DNA of 64,000 nucleotides from positions 62,001-126,000 of the forward strand of contig JARGSG010000225.1 of assembly GCA_030374805.1 (NCBI GenBank). Reading direction: 5' to 3'. The notes under the pieces are model-generated. The model was not told the origin of the DNA. It saw only the letters and a list, made by a program, of their open reading frames with translations, and searched no databases. Source of the DNA: Gracilaria gracilis. Taxonomy: Eukaryota > Rhodophyta > Florideophyceae > Gracilariales > Gracilariaceae. The position numbers were made by a program, and so were the translations under genes. This document shows, one piece after another, positions 1-9,355 of this stretch (positions within the stretch are counted from its first letter, which is position 1; each line of letters begins with the position of its first letter).

Positions 1-540
1 TCCTGATTCCATACTGGACACCCAGCATGTACCATCTCAACGTGCCCGCCATCGTTTCCAGTGCCCCATGTCAGCTCCTCGTCATTCAAACCTTCTTCGA
101 CCATCATATTGTGCAAGATTATGCAACATTTCATAACGTCTTTCATTGTAGATATGTGCCAGAACCGTGAGGGGCGACGAATGATATGCCATCGTCCTTG
201 TAACACGCCGAATGCGCGTTCAACATCCTTCCGGCGTCCTTCCTGACTCCTGGCATGAACCTTTTCCTTGTTGGAAACTGGCCCTTGTACAGTATGAATG
301 AAAATGGGAAACCTTGGATACAAACCATCACACAGAAAGTACGGGACATGCTTCTGTTTCTTATTCAAGACGTAGGATATCTTGGGAGGGAAGGACCCAT
401 CTGATATTTTGTTCACAAGAGGTGACATTTCGAGAAAGTTTATATCGTTAGCACTCCCCGGAGCTCCAAAGAAAGCATGCAAAATCCGCAAGCGATCGTG
501 GGCAATTGCTTCAAGCGTCACTCCTCTCAGTGAACCACGG
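1..540 (-). pseudogene. PIF/Harbinger transposase, C-terminal part (partial, decayed)
   Basis: Reading the minus strand from 540 to the window edge gives one open frame with the hallmarks of the plant-transposon-protein/DDE_Tnp_4 family: a GSLRGVTLEAIAHDRL block, HAFFGAPGSANDINFL, YFLCDGLYPRFPIF, then RKDVERAFGVLQGRW and CIILHNMMVEEG. In this family these segments surround the second and third catalytic acids (the D of SxNDxN and the E of the DVERAFGVLQ helix). The frame runs off the left edge, so the true C-terminus is not seen. The matching N-terminal segment lies at 924-1209 and is separated from this part by the foldback element at 541-923. This is a dead cut-and-paste transposase fragment; family assignment is firm. 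Confidence 0.85.
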
Positions 541-923
541 TGATGTACCTTGGATGCGCACTGGACTTTATGGATGTACGTCAGACACACCGAAGATGTT
601 CTATGGATGTCCGTAAAAGATAAACTTTGGATGTCCCACAGATGGGCAATAAGATGTACATGAGATGCTCATCGAATATCTTAAAGATACCCGTTGGATC
701 TACCAGAAAATCGGAACATCCAACGGACATATTATTGCACATCCAACGTTTATCTGGTGTACATAACTAGGACATCCAATGCATATCTTTTACGCTCATC
801 TCTAGGACATCTTATAGACATCTTGTGGATATCTGAAGGACATCCAGGATGTCTGTCGGATATGCATAAGACGCACTTTAGGTGTCCAATATCGAACCTC
901 CAATGGACATCCAAGGAACATCA
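541..923. mobile_element. 383-bp foldback MITE rich in GGATGTCC, inserted in the Harbinger transposase
   Basis: The ends are inverted: TGATGTACCTTGGATG at 541 and its near-complement at 905-923 (CATCCAAGGAACATCA). Inside, the left half repeats GGATGT-type words and the right half ACATCC-type words. Internal arms include CGTAAAAGATA (about 612) against TATCTTTTACG (about 785), and CGTTGGAT/ATCCAACG close to the centre (693-726). The whole segment can fold on itself. It sits exactly between two halves of a Harbinger transposase frame, so it is an insertion. No target duplication is clear and no protein is encoded. Confidence 0.7.
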
Positions 924-1209
924 TTTTGTCTCACTGGGCCTGCTCTCTTTTCCTTTACTTGATACTGCCCTCTCCACGATACAGGACAGTTCTCCTATAT
1001 CCATTTTGAACAATCTATGCTTTCTATCATGCCCTGAAATCCAAGTGCCTTGGTTCTGCTCAAAATTCTTTGCGAATCCGTTTCCGTCGGGCAACGGAAA
1101 TACTCCTGTCCAAATAACTTCAACACACTACTTCAAAATTCTTTTAAGCATTGTGCCGATGTCGACTCAGCCATGCGCAAGTATTCATCAACTGCGTCTG
1201 CAGCACCGC
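924..1209 (-). pseudogene. PIF/Harbinger transposase, middle part (decayed)
   Basis: On the minus strand this encodes VDEYLRMAESTSAQCLKEF, LFGQEYFRCPTETDSQRIL, KALGFQGMIESIDCSKW and ENCPVSWRGQY. These follow in order the family pattern (DDYLxMGES..., FGxEYLRxPN..., GFPGMLGSIDCMHW, CPxAWxGQ); the D of SIDC is the first catalytic residue. Two in-frame stops are visible, one after CLKEF and one after CSKWI. The segment is cut on the right by the inverted-repeat end at 1209, and the upstream N-terminus is not found beyond that block. Confidence 0.8.
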
Positions 1210-1478
1210 GTCGGTGTTCTCGGAATGCTAGTTTAGTATGCTAGATCGCTAGTTATGAAAATAAAAGTCCGAAAAAACTAGCAATTTCGCAGATTGCGCT
1301 AGTTGGCAAGGCAAAAAAAATATTTTTTGGAAATCGCATTTCCACGTGCCACAGTTTGAACTCCATTTGTTGAAGTTGTATGCTACTTTGCAGTTCGTGC
1401 ACCAATTCCCGTTACCTCAAATTCGTCGCAGTGGTCAAAATCACTCTAAAGATTTACTCTGAGGTCACCAGCGCTGGT

Positions 1479-2395
1479 TTATTCCAACTCGGCATTCGGA
1501 TCCTGAGTCTTAGATTCCCTAAATGTCAAGTCAAAGAAGTCCAACGAACAACTCTCCCCATTCTGGTACATCTTCCTAGCCCCAAAGCGGCTTCCAACCC
1601 CTCCCAGCCTCTTCTTCCCCTGCTCCTCCAATATTCACTCCGCCGTCCTCGTAGCAGCCGCCGCACTCCCGAACCCCACCAACGGCGCCCCACCCGGGAG
1701 CTGCGGCGGCACAAACACCTTCCCATCTTCGTCCACCATCATCCCACCCTTCCTCGTCTTCTTCAGTCGACTCCCCATGCCTTCTCCTCCCTTCTCTTCT
1801 CCCCCCCCTCTCCCTCACACTCCCCCGCCAGCCCTGAGAACCAGGCGACCCTTTACCTGCTCCCTCTCCCACCCCTACTCTCCCTCCCCACACCATTTCC
1901 TTCAACTCCAACATCAATTTGCCCGCCTTCTCCACCTGTCCCACTTGCTGCTCCAACACTTCAACCCTACCCTTCAGCTCCATGTTCTCCCTCCACAGCC
2001 TCCCCGGCTCCCTCCCCACGCATTACAACATCCCATTCACGTGTCGTACAGCCCCGCCCCAGTCAACTTCATCCTTTTTCGAATCGTCGAGATCAATTCC
2101 ATTGGCAAACCAACCTCCGACACACTCAGCATCACCCCACCCATCTCTGCCACCATCTCCGACAGCATGTCGTCCAAACTCTCCTTCAAACTCCCCCCAA
2201 GCTTCCTCACCCGTTCCTCTATCTCCCCCATAAACCTTCTCTCCGGTCCTCCTCCTCCATCCCCATTTCAAACCTTCTGTCTCACACAAACCCCCCTTCA
2301 GTACCCCCTTTTTCCTTCTGCGGCGGCGTGTCTAGCACTTCCGTCCTATGCAGCAGAGCCATTAGCTCCTCGTCACCAACGTATCCATTCGACAT
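1479..2395 (-). pseudogene. Unrecognised coiled-coil protein gene of the 8.5-kb block (broken)
   Basis: The G-rich minus strand holds successive coding stretches: an N-terminal part from MSNGYVGDEELMALLHR at 2395, a helical part with MGEIEERVRKLGGSLKESL and VSEVGLPMELISTIRKRMKL, a coiled-coil part with ENMELKGRVEVLEQQVGQVE, and a C-terminal tail ending FRESKTQDPNAELE with a stop at 1479-1481. They lie in different frames, so the gene is broken in a few places. The leucine/valine heptads suggest a homo-oligomerising protein. I do not recognise the family. The opposite strand is open only because it is proline/serine-rich shadow. Confidence 0.45.
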
Positions 2396-2808
2396 CCCTA
2401 GAAAAGACGGCGTTCTGCGATAAATGACTTGAACAGACCTGAGCGACTCACAACAACTCTCGTCCTTACCAACCCTGATCACAGCCGTTACACTCGTGGC
2501 CACACATCCATCTACCCAGCAGGTTTTTTCTATCACAATTTTCTATACCTCAATTTCCCGCCAATCCCTAAAAACTCCATTTTCCCCGGGTATTTCCATA
2601 TTTTCGTTTTTTCCTTTCAGTACCATCCCACAAAAGCCCTCCATAGCGCCCGTTTCTTAACTCCTTACCATAACATCTTCCCCTTTATACTTCATTTCGA
2701 TACATATCTTTTCATAAACACATTCATCAGTCCTAATCCCTTGATACCCACCTACCTCATTCTTTCAACTACTTAGTCATAAAAACTATCTTTTCCTTTG
2801 AAACCACT

Positions 2809-2826
2809 TTATCGATATATACATCG
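2809..2826 (+). promoter_or_regulatory. AT-rich core-promoter-like stretch before the 2911 ORF
   Basis: A TATCGATATATACA-type sequence lies about 85-100 bases before the ATG at 2911 and is followed by a pyrimidine-rich leader. This fits a TATA element for the plus-strand gene. Position and composition are the only evidence. Confidence 0.3.
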
Positions 2827-2910
2827 GTGACGTCATTCTCTACTTAAGCCTCTCCCCCTTCTTCTCCTGTAGCACAATATCTCCTCACAGCATCAAACAA
2901 ATTCGGCATA

Positions 2911-3737
2911 ATGAGCTCGCCTTACTCTTATCACCGTTTCTCCCACACCCTAGCTATTGCTGTATGCGGAGGCTGCATTGGCTCCATCCGTTACGACCAC
3001 GGAACCCCTCAAAATACCATTCTTTCACTTCAAGATTTCGTAGCCGTACACAGAATTCTGCAAGGTTCCATTTTCTTCTACGGCAGGACCAACTTGTTGG
3101 AAACAGTAATTCGCTTATGCCCTACATCTTGTAGACAAGACTTGGTCTTCATTCAGAACGGCCACATTCTTCCCATTCTCTCAAAAGATGGTCTTCATCA
3201 CACTACACCGGCAGTTCTTTACATCGCCGTACCCACTCTCGGCCCACCTCCACAGGATGGCGTCACCTTTCTTACTCCCAACGGCCTCACAACTGCCACC
3301 GGAAAATGGGCTTTCGCACTAGCACAGCGCTTTTTTAACGCAGATCTCACTTGCAATATCGTTGGTGAAGAGCCTTTTCTAAATCATACTACGAAAAGCT
3401 CGTCTAGATCTCTTCATTCAACCTAGTTGATTCCTCCCACGGCTTCATTGCCATGCATGAAGTGGCCACCCGCTACAATAGTCTCAACGATAATGAAGGA
3501 ACTACTCGGCATAGTCTTCTCCACACAGATATCTACTACAATATCCCCTCCACAGTGCAATCCCTCCTAGCCTACGGAATCACTCTTACCTTCTTCCCCG
3601 CCTCATTCTCCAAGTACGAATTCAGAAATGCTTCCTTCTACCTTTCCTCCGAGGATACCAAGAGAGCGGGGTTGCCTGCCCCTGCCCCTTTTCACACCAA
3701 CTATGTCAACGTCCTTAGAAATGACATTCCCTTTTAG
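2911..3737 (+). pseudogene. Unrecognised protein gene of the 8.5-kb block (two adjoining open frames)
   Basis: An ATG at 2911 opens 171 codons (MSSPYSYHRFSHTLAIAVCG...). A second, adjoining open stretch of about 95 codons ends NYVNVLRNDIPF at 3737. Both have balanced amino-acid use (aromatic and hydrophobic residues at regular spacing, few low-complexity runs), so this looks like a once-functional globular protein of about 270 residues. The gene is interrupted about once. No motif of a transposase, integrase, protease, helicase or capsid is recognisable to me; a structural role in a virus-like element cannot be excluded. It is the only plus-strand gene in the block. Confidence 0.5.
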
Positions 3738-3939
3738 TACCAGTACATCTTTGCTCTCTTCTTGTAAAAAAATATCTTCGTACAATACTCTCTCTCCTTA
3801 TCCCACGTTTTGCAACTCATTTTCTTTCTTCAACAATCCTTTTTTGCTCACATCACATCAAAACATTCGTTCATTGATCATTACTAGTGAAGTAACCTCA
3901 CTCTCACACACAGAACACTACACGCCCTACATGGTATAT

Positions 3940-4485
3940 CTAGTCCTCCTCATAATCCATTATCATCGGTCCCTCCTCGTAGTCCCCATCCGTGTTATCA
4001 GCCTTGTGGCCTTGTGCCTCGTCATCTTCCTCTTCGTAATCCTCCTCTCCAACTTCCTCTTTCTTCATTTCCAAGTTGCTCACAGAACTTTCCTCCTCGT
4101 CCAGCTGGTCGTTCGGGTCTTCTCCGAGCCCAAATTTCTCATCTAAGAAGTTTTGCCGAAAAGCAGGCTGCCTGTGTACCGCATCAGGGAGCTTGTTTCC
4201 TTTGGGTACAAAGTATATTTGATACCGTAGACAATTCTCCTTCACCAGCGCATCCATGTACCCAGCCCCAGAATGAAACACATCTCCCCTTCCAATAAGC
4301 ATGGAGTACGGTGGAACCCTGAACTTCTTCACAACCATCGTACGAGACAGCCTCTTCAAATTCTTGTCATCCGTCACATACATATTATGTGACCTCTCAC
4401 ATACCATATCATAAAAGAGCTTCCCCCGGAGGCCATCATAAAGAATCCTGGAATCTCCCCGTTGTTCTTCTCCTTATTCGTCCAT
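3940..4485 (-). pseudogene. Cupin/2-oxoglutarate-oxygenase-like protein with acidic tail (decayed)
   Basis: The minus strand encodes YDGLRGKLFYDMVCERSH, then a core KFRVPPYSMLIGRGDVFHSG followed by AGY and LRYQIYFVPKG. It ends in a strongly acidic stretch (EEVGEEDYEEEDDEAQG) and stops at 3940. The pattern GRGDxxHSGAGY...LRYQIYF resembles the last beta-strands of phytanoyl-CoA-dioxygenase/cupin-like proteins, where an RGDxxHAG motif carries the distal iron-binding histidine. An HxD pair is not seen in what remains, so catalysis is not supported. The likely start is near 4485, about 45 bases after a TATA box. The frame shows damage near its beginning. Confidence 0.4.
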
Positions 4486-4530
4486 TTCTGACGCCTCGCT
4501 GTTCCTCTTCGATCGTGCGGACTCCCGCCT

Positions 4531-4540
4531 CCTTTTATAG
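4531..4540 (-). promoter_or_regulatory. TATA box of the cupin-like gene
   Basis: The minus strand reads CTATAAAAGG about 50 bases before the ATG near 4485, in the geometry usual for a TATA-driven promoter with a short leader. Confidence 0.45.
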
Positions 4541-4860
4541 TTCAGAGGCGCAATGTTGGATACAAAGGGTTCAAACAATTCGAAACGTGAATTACGACCG
4601 TTGAGAATGCTCGCGAGAACGTATAATGGACGTACCCTTCTCAATCACGTTCGTGGCCTTCACTTCTTGACCGAACAATGCGCCAGCTCAATATAGGTTT
4701 GAACTCAAGTGGTTTCGTATTTCACGTTTTATAATTCACTATCGCTTTATTTAGAAAGTTACATGATCGTCATAACTACTACGTACGTGTAGCTTTAGAA
4801 TAAAGGCACCCAATTTTGAAGGAAAAAAGAATTGAATTGCGTCCGTTAAGTTGGCGCAAG

Positions 4861-6871
4861 GACAGCGGACCGGGGTGGAGTGGCGCTTCATCAGTGCCCT
4901 GATGAAGCGCCACTCCAACCTTGACCGCTGTCCACGGCGCATGGGGCCTAAAAATTTATTTTTTCGGACAACGGTCTGCGGAGGAGTGGCGCTTCATCAG
5001 GGCACTGATGAAGGGCCACCCCGCCCTTGACCGCTGTCTACGGCACATGGGCCCTAAAAATTTATTTTTTCGGGCAGCGGTCCGGGGTGGAGTGGCGCTT
5101 CATCAGTGCACTGATGAAGCGCCACTCTACCCCGTACCGCTGTCAATGCGCCATGGCCGATGAAGCTGGACGACACCTCGGACGGTGGTCCACGCGCCGT
5201 GGCCGATGAAGCTGGAGGACACTACGGACCCCCATTGTTCTGGTAGAAGATGAATTCTATATCAGGAACTTTACATCCCATAGAACTAAATATGGTTGTT
5301 CTACGGACTACCTCGTTTAATCTCTAATCGTTTTCTATCTCAATTTCCAAGGTACTAACGGATTCGTTACATGGTTACACAATGGTACTACCATGTATAG
5401 CATAAAATCCCGTACCAGTTTTTAAGCAACATAGAAATACTTATTATTATCCCGGCCACGGTGTCTGGGTAGCTGAACGAGGTCGAGCAGCGCTTCATCA
5501 AGGCATCGATGGGGCCGCACTTCACTTTGACCGCTGTCCACCGCGCGTAGATGACGGACTGAAATGGGGTTTCAACAGTGCATCTATGAAGTGCCGCTCG
5601 AGCTTGGTTCCTTTCCAGCGGCCCATCCACAACTGCAAAGGCTGCCACGCAGATTCTCATAGACCACAACGAAAAGCAGTTGTACGCGCGCGCCACTCGA
5701 GAGGTGCTACACATGCGGGGCACGGTAGTGGTACCATGCGCGCCCTGGATGCAGTGTTGCAGGACCGACTGGGTCGGCAATGCAAAAAAATTGTAATTTT
5801 TTGGACAGCGGTCCGATGTGCAGTGGCGCTTCATCACGGCCGTGATGAAGCGCCACTCCACCCCGGACCGCTGTCCGGTCCACTGTGTAGACCGCGGTCG
5901 TGGACGAGTTTCGAGGGATTCCAGGCACCCCAGAAACGTTTATTGGCACTATTTGAAGTGCACATGCAAGGATGTACGCCAAACAAAACAGGCCGAAGTA
6001 GAGCAGATGTCCTCACATTTCACAATTAGCATTCAAGGTCAGTACATCGCGGATCTCAATGCAGCTTAGATTCGACACCAAATTCCTTTCGGAAGCGGAG
6101 CGTAATTGTGTACCTCTTCATCAGTGCAACGATGAAGCACCGCTCTACCTCGGTTCGCTGTCCAGTGGCGCAGACCTCCAAAAACTACCAATTCTATTTG
6201 CACATGAACAGCGGACCGGAGTGGTATAGCGTTTCATCGGTGTACCTATGAAGCGCAACTCCACTTTGGTCCGCTGTCAAACCTTGCTGTCGGCTTTCTT
6301 ATTTGTATGGTTGGAGGATCTGGTCAGCTTTGCGCTCCATTAAAAGAAGCGATGACACGCAAGATTAGCCACACGATTAAGGTGTTTCGGGTCTATTGGA
6401 AGGACTTTGAGGTTCCTGCAGCCTAATTTGATAACAATGGAAAGCCTATGAACCAAAATGGGACCCATGCAAATTCGAGAACCTGGTCTGTAGCTTTGGG
6501 TTTCCATACTTCGTAAATCACTTTTTGTGTTCATTGCACATCCCAGGTTGTTCTTTACTTATTGTACACCATCCCATGATACTAGATAGGATCTGAGTGT
6601 TCTTTTGGGTAGCAATGGAGTGTGAATAGAGTAACAATATCGTCACGAAATTAAGCTAACATGTCATTTCTGGCAGCCCTTTGCTATAGATAGTACACGT
6701 ATTGATAGCGTGAGATGTATATAGATTAAGCGCCAGTCCACCCCGGTCTACTGTCGGCTTCTCGTGGCAAGCCAAAAAAAATTTACCTATTTGGCCTGGA
6801 CAGCATACTAGGGTGGGGTTAAGCTTAGTCGGGACCCCGATGAATCCCCACTGCACGCCGCTTTACTGTAC
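4861..6871. repeat. Field of about 72-bp perfect-to-degenerate palindromes
   Basis: The unit reads GGACAGCGGTCCGGGGTGGA, then GTGGCGCTTCATCA, a short centre, and the inverse complement. The clearest copies are 4861-4932, 4966-5038, 5072-5144, 5803-5876 and 6208-6278. Degenerate copies lie near 5456-5539, 5552-5620, 6086-6163, 6703-6756 and 6797-6871. The first three are tandem with a period near 106 bp and a shared A/T-rich spacer (CTAAAAATTTATTTTTTCGG), which recurs before the 5803 copy in altered form. Each unit could form a long hairpin or cruciform. Because the units are palindromic, both strands show the same false peptide (EWRFI.ALMKRHSTP). No protein is supported here. Confidence 0.85.
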
Positions 6872-7240
6872 AGAAAGCATTCACTTTCGTACTTTGTAAA
6901 AATGTCCACGTGTATGGAGGGCCTCTGGCCACGTTACGTGGTACACGTCTCTAATGTTTTGTAGCGCGTACTTAAGCACTCCTGCCCTTCCGCGGAATTC
7001 CACGGTAAGCGGAACGCTCCTTACCACCCCGTTACGGTTTCACGGGATATGTTCTCTTTCTGCCACAGCAAGCGCGTGGGTCTGTTCCTCGTTACAGAAC
7101 ATGAATATATCTCTGCGCACCGTATGGCTGAGGTGGACTATCCGTACTTGTTCTGTTGACCGGACACAGTAACACACGAGGTACGTTCGAAGATCTTGGT
7201 CTTTCTTTACAGTTATGTTAACTGGGGCACTTTGTGTGAT
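6872..7240. other. Stretch without recognised features
   Basis: Between the last degenerate palindrome and the start of the purine-rich region I see no open frame with coding character, repeat or RNA gene. Confidence 0.4.
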
Positions 7241-7365
7241 TTCGATGCTAGTGAGTACTCATTGAGCGGTAGTGAAAGGTTTGTGAAACTGAAACCAATT
7301 GCTAATCGGGGCTATATGGCAGGGTGGAAAGTAGGGCTTGGCGATTTGGTATCGATAGAACCTCG

Positions 7366-9211
7366 TCAGGTAGAATCGGTGAAAGCGCCGATGTAACCGA
7401 GAAGTGAAGGAAGAAGCGCGGTAGTTGTGACGGAGAATTTGACCGAAGCCGAGGATCGAAGATGATCGGAGGATTCCAAACCAAGGAGGTACTTTCTCGC
7501 AGGTGGAGTGGGTAGAGAGAGGAACTGGGTGGGTGGTGTTCTGAGTTTTTCGATGGCGGCGAGCATGAGAAATTCGGAAACGCCGAGCTGGAAGTTGTGG
7601 AGTGGTTTGAAGGGAAAATTTTGTAAGGAGAGAGGAGCGCCGTGATATTGAGAAGAGAATAAGATTGGGAGATGGAGGAGTACTTTGCGAGGGAGAGGGA
7701 GTGGAGGGCTTCAAAGGATATTTCCTTTGTCTTGCAGAATACTCAGTGCTGGCGGCCAAGGAGAATGTTTCGTGATTCTCGGAGGAGAATGGATTGGGAT
7801 TTGCGTGCGGCATTGGTCTGGTCCTGTGTTCGGGAGAGTGGAGTGTGATTTGCGTGCGGCGTGGGTCTGTTCCTGGTTTCGGAGGGAAGGGTATGGATTG
7901 TGTAGAGCGAGGTCTGAGTGGGAGACGGTGCACCTGTGAGGAGGGTCTTAGAAGAGTGTTCCGTGGGAGATGACGAGGATGTCCTCCGCTTCCGGAATTT
8001 CATCGGAGTAGCTGGCATTAATTGTGTAACAGTGGTGGAGAACGCCATGGGGTTCATGGGAGGGAAACCCGTTGAGAGTGGTGAGCAGAGAGTTGAGAAG
8101 CTTAGAGATGGCGAGCTGACTCAGTTCCATTTTGGTCTGGCCTGGGATTGGAGAGGAGATTTGGGGGATGCCCTCGTGGCTTTCGGGGGCGCGGTTGGGT
8201 GGAAGGAGGTTGGCAAGTAGCCGAGAAGGATGGAGTTTCCAGTAACGCAATTGCGATGGAAGGAATAGGAGATGGTGAAGAATGTGATGTGAAGGTAGTA
8301 GGTGGTCATAGGAAGAGAATTTGAGGAGGTGAAGGACTTGACTATGTACATTTGCAAGAGCACGTAAAGGTGTCAATACCGGTGGTGTCGGGAGATGGTC
8401 GGATGCACGAGTTGTAGGAGGACTGAATGTGGGCGGCTTTTAGGGAGGGGAAAGCTTCTTGACCGAGGGCGGAGGCTATAGGGTGGAGGAAAGCAGATTT
8501 GCCGGATGCCATGGTATTGGAGAGGGGGTGGAAGAAGTTGTTGTGAAAGTGTGCGAGGGCGAGTGGTTGTTTGAGGACCTGGGTGGCTTCTCTGTGGAAG
8601 ACAGTGGTAAAGAAAAGCTGCTGTGCCTCTATAAGGGTGGTGGGGGCGAAACAGATGGTGCTGAATTGGTGCTGGAGGTGGTGTTCCTGGAGCTTTAGGC
8701 GCTGGGTAGCGGAGCAGACGGCAATATGGAATGCGGATTTGGAGAAGGCGCGGTCGTGTGGGAAGGGAGATGACTTTGTGCGCCGTGCGGTGGCCGAGGG
8801 AGGAGGTGATGAAAGATATGTATAGGGGCATTCTTTGGAGTTGGGGGTTGTCGAGGAGTTGGAAGGGAGTGGGGGTTGGGGAAGTGGAAGAAGGGGGTGG
8901 TAGACAGACCAATGGGTGTTGTGGCATTATGGTAGGCGTCTTGGATGTGGAGTGGGAGGGAGAGTTGCTGGTGATGATAAGAGTTGTGGTATAGGATGGC
9001 GACGGGGTCGAAAGGGCGGTTTGTGGGAGGGGATATAAAGAAAGTTGAGGGGTGGAATTGGGACCCTTGGTCCATGGGTGGGAAGTAGGGGTGCCTCCGC
9101 CGCGGAAGAGGAAACGCTTGGTCTCGGTGAGGCGATTGGTGCATCCTCTTTGGTGCCTTTTGATTGCGGGGATGGATTGGCCGAAGAAGGACCAGCCTTT
9201 AAAGCAGCCAT
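7366..9211 (-). pseudogene. Large unrecognised protein gene of the 8.5-kb block (broken)
   Basis: The C-rich minus strand carries a chain of coding stretches: MAALKAGPSSANPSPQSKG at 9211 (a disordered proline/serine N-terminus), PFDPVAILYHNSYHHQQLSL, then LIEAQQLFFTTVFHREATQV and SALGQEAFPSLKAAHIQSSY near 8550-8400, SQLAISKLLNSLLTTLNG near 8100, and FQLGVSEFLMLAAIEKL with a C-terminus GYIGAFTDST ending at 7366. The amino-acid use is that of a real alpha-helical protein of roughly 600 residues; several interruptions are present. A direct duplication of about 54 bp (7796-7895) lies in the third quarter. I do not recognise the family; it is the largest gene in the block and the natural place to look for its transposase. 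Confidence 0.45.
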
Positions 9212-9345
9212 TTGGAATGTTAGGGAAGGGTGGAGGGCTGGCGGGGGATGAGGGGTTACGTACCGGGGAGCGCATTATGGGGCACGGACGTTGGGACAGA
9301 ATGGTGGGGACGTTTACACATGATGCGAAGGCGTTTCAAATATTG

Positions 9346-9355
9346 CTTTTATAAA
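9346..9355 (-). promoter_or_regulatory. TATA box of the large minus-strand gene
   Basis: The minus strand reads TTATAAAAGC about 135 bases before the ATG at 9211. It is the only good TATA match between the gene start and the right inverted repeat. Confidence 0.4.

Noticed and set aside
1380-2427. Long plus-strand open frames rich in proline, serine and histidine (347 and 216 codons)
   Set aside because: They are shadows of the G-rich minus-strand coiled-coil gene; no domain, and composition follows strand skew.
4751-5982. Open frames on both strands with the shared peptide EWRFI.ALMKRHSTP
   Set aside because: The DNA is palindromic, so both strands yield the same peptide; this is a repeat, not a gene.
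7259-7933. 224-codon minus-strand frame in the 8.5-kb block
   Set aside because: Mostly arginine/serine/proline low-complexity; the frame with protein-like composition in this interval is a different one.
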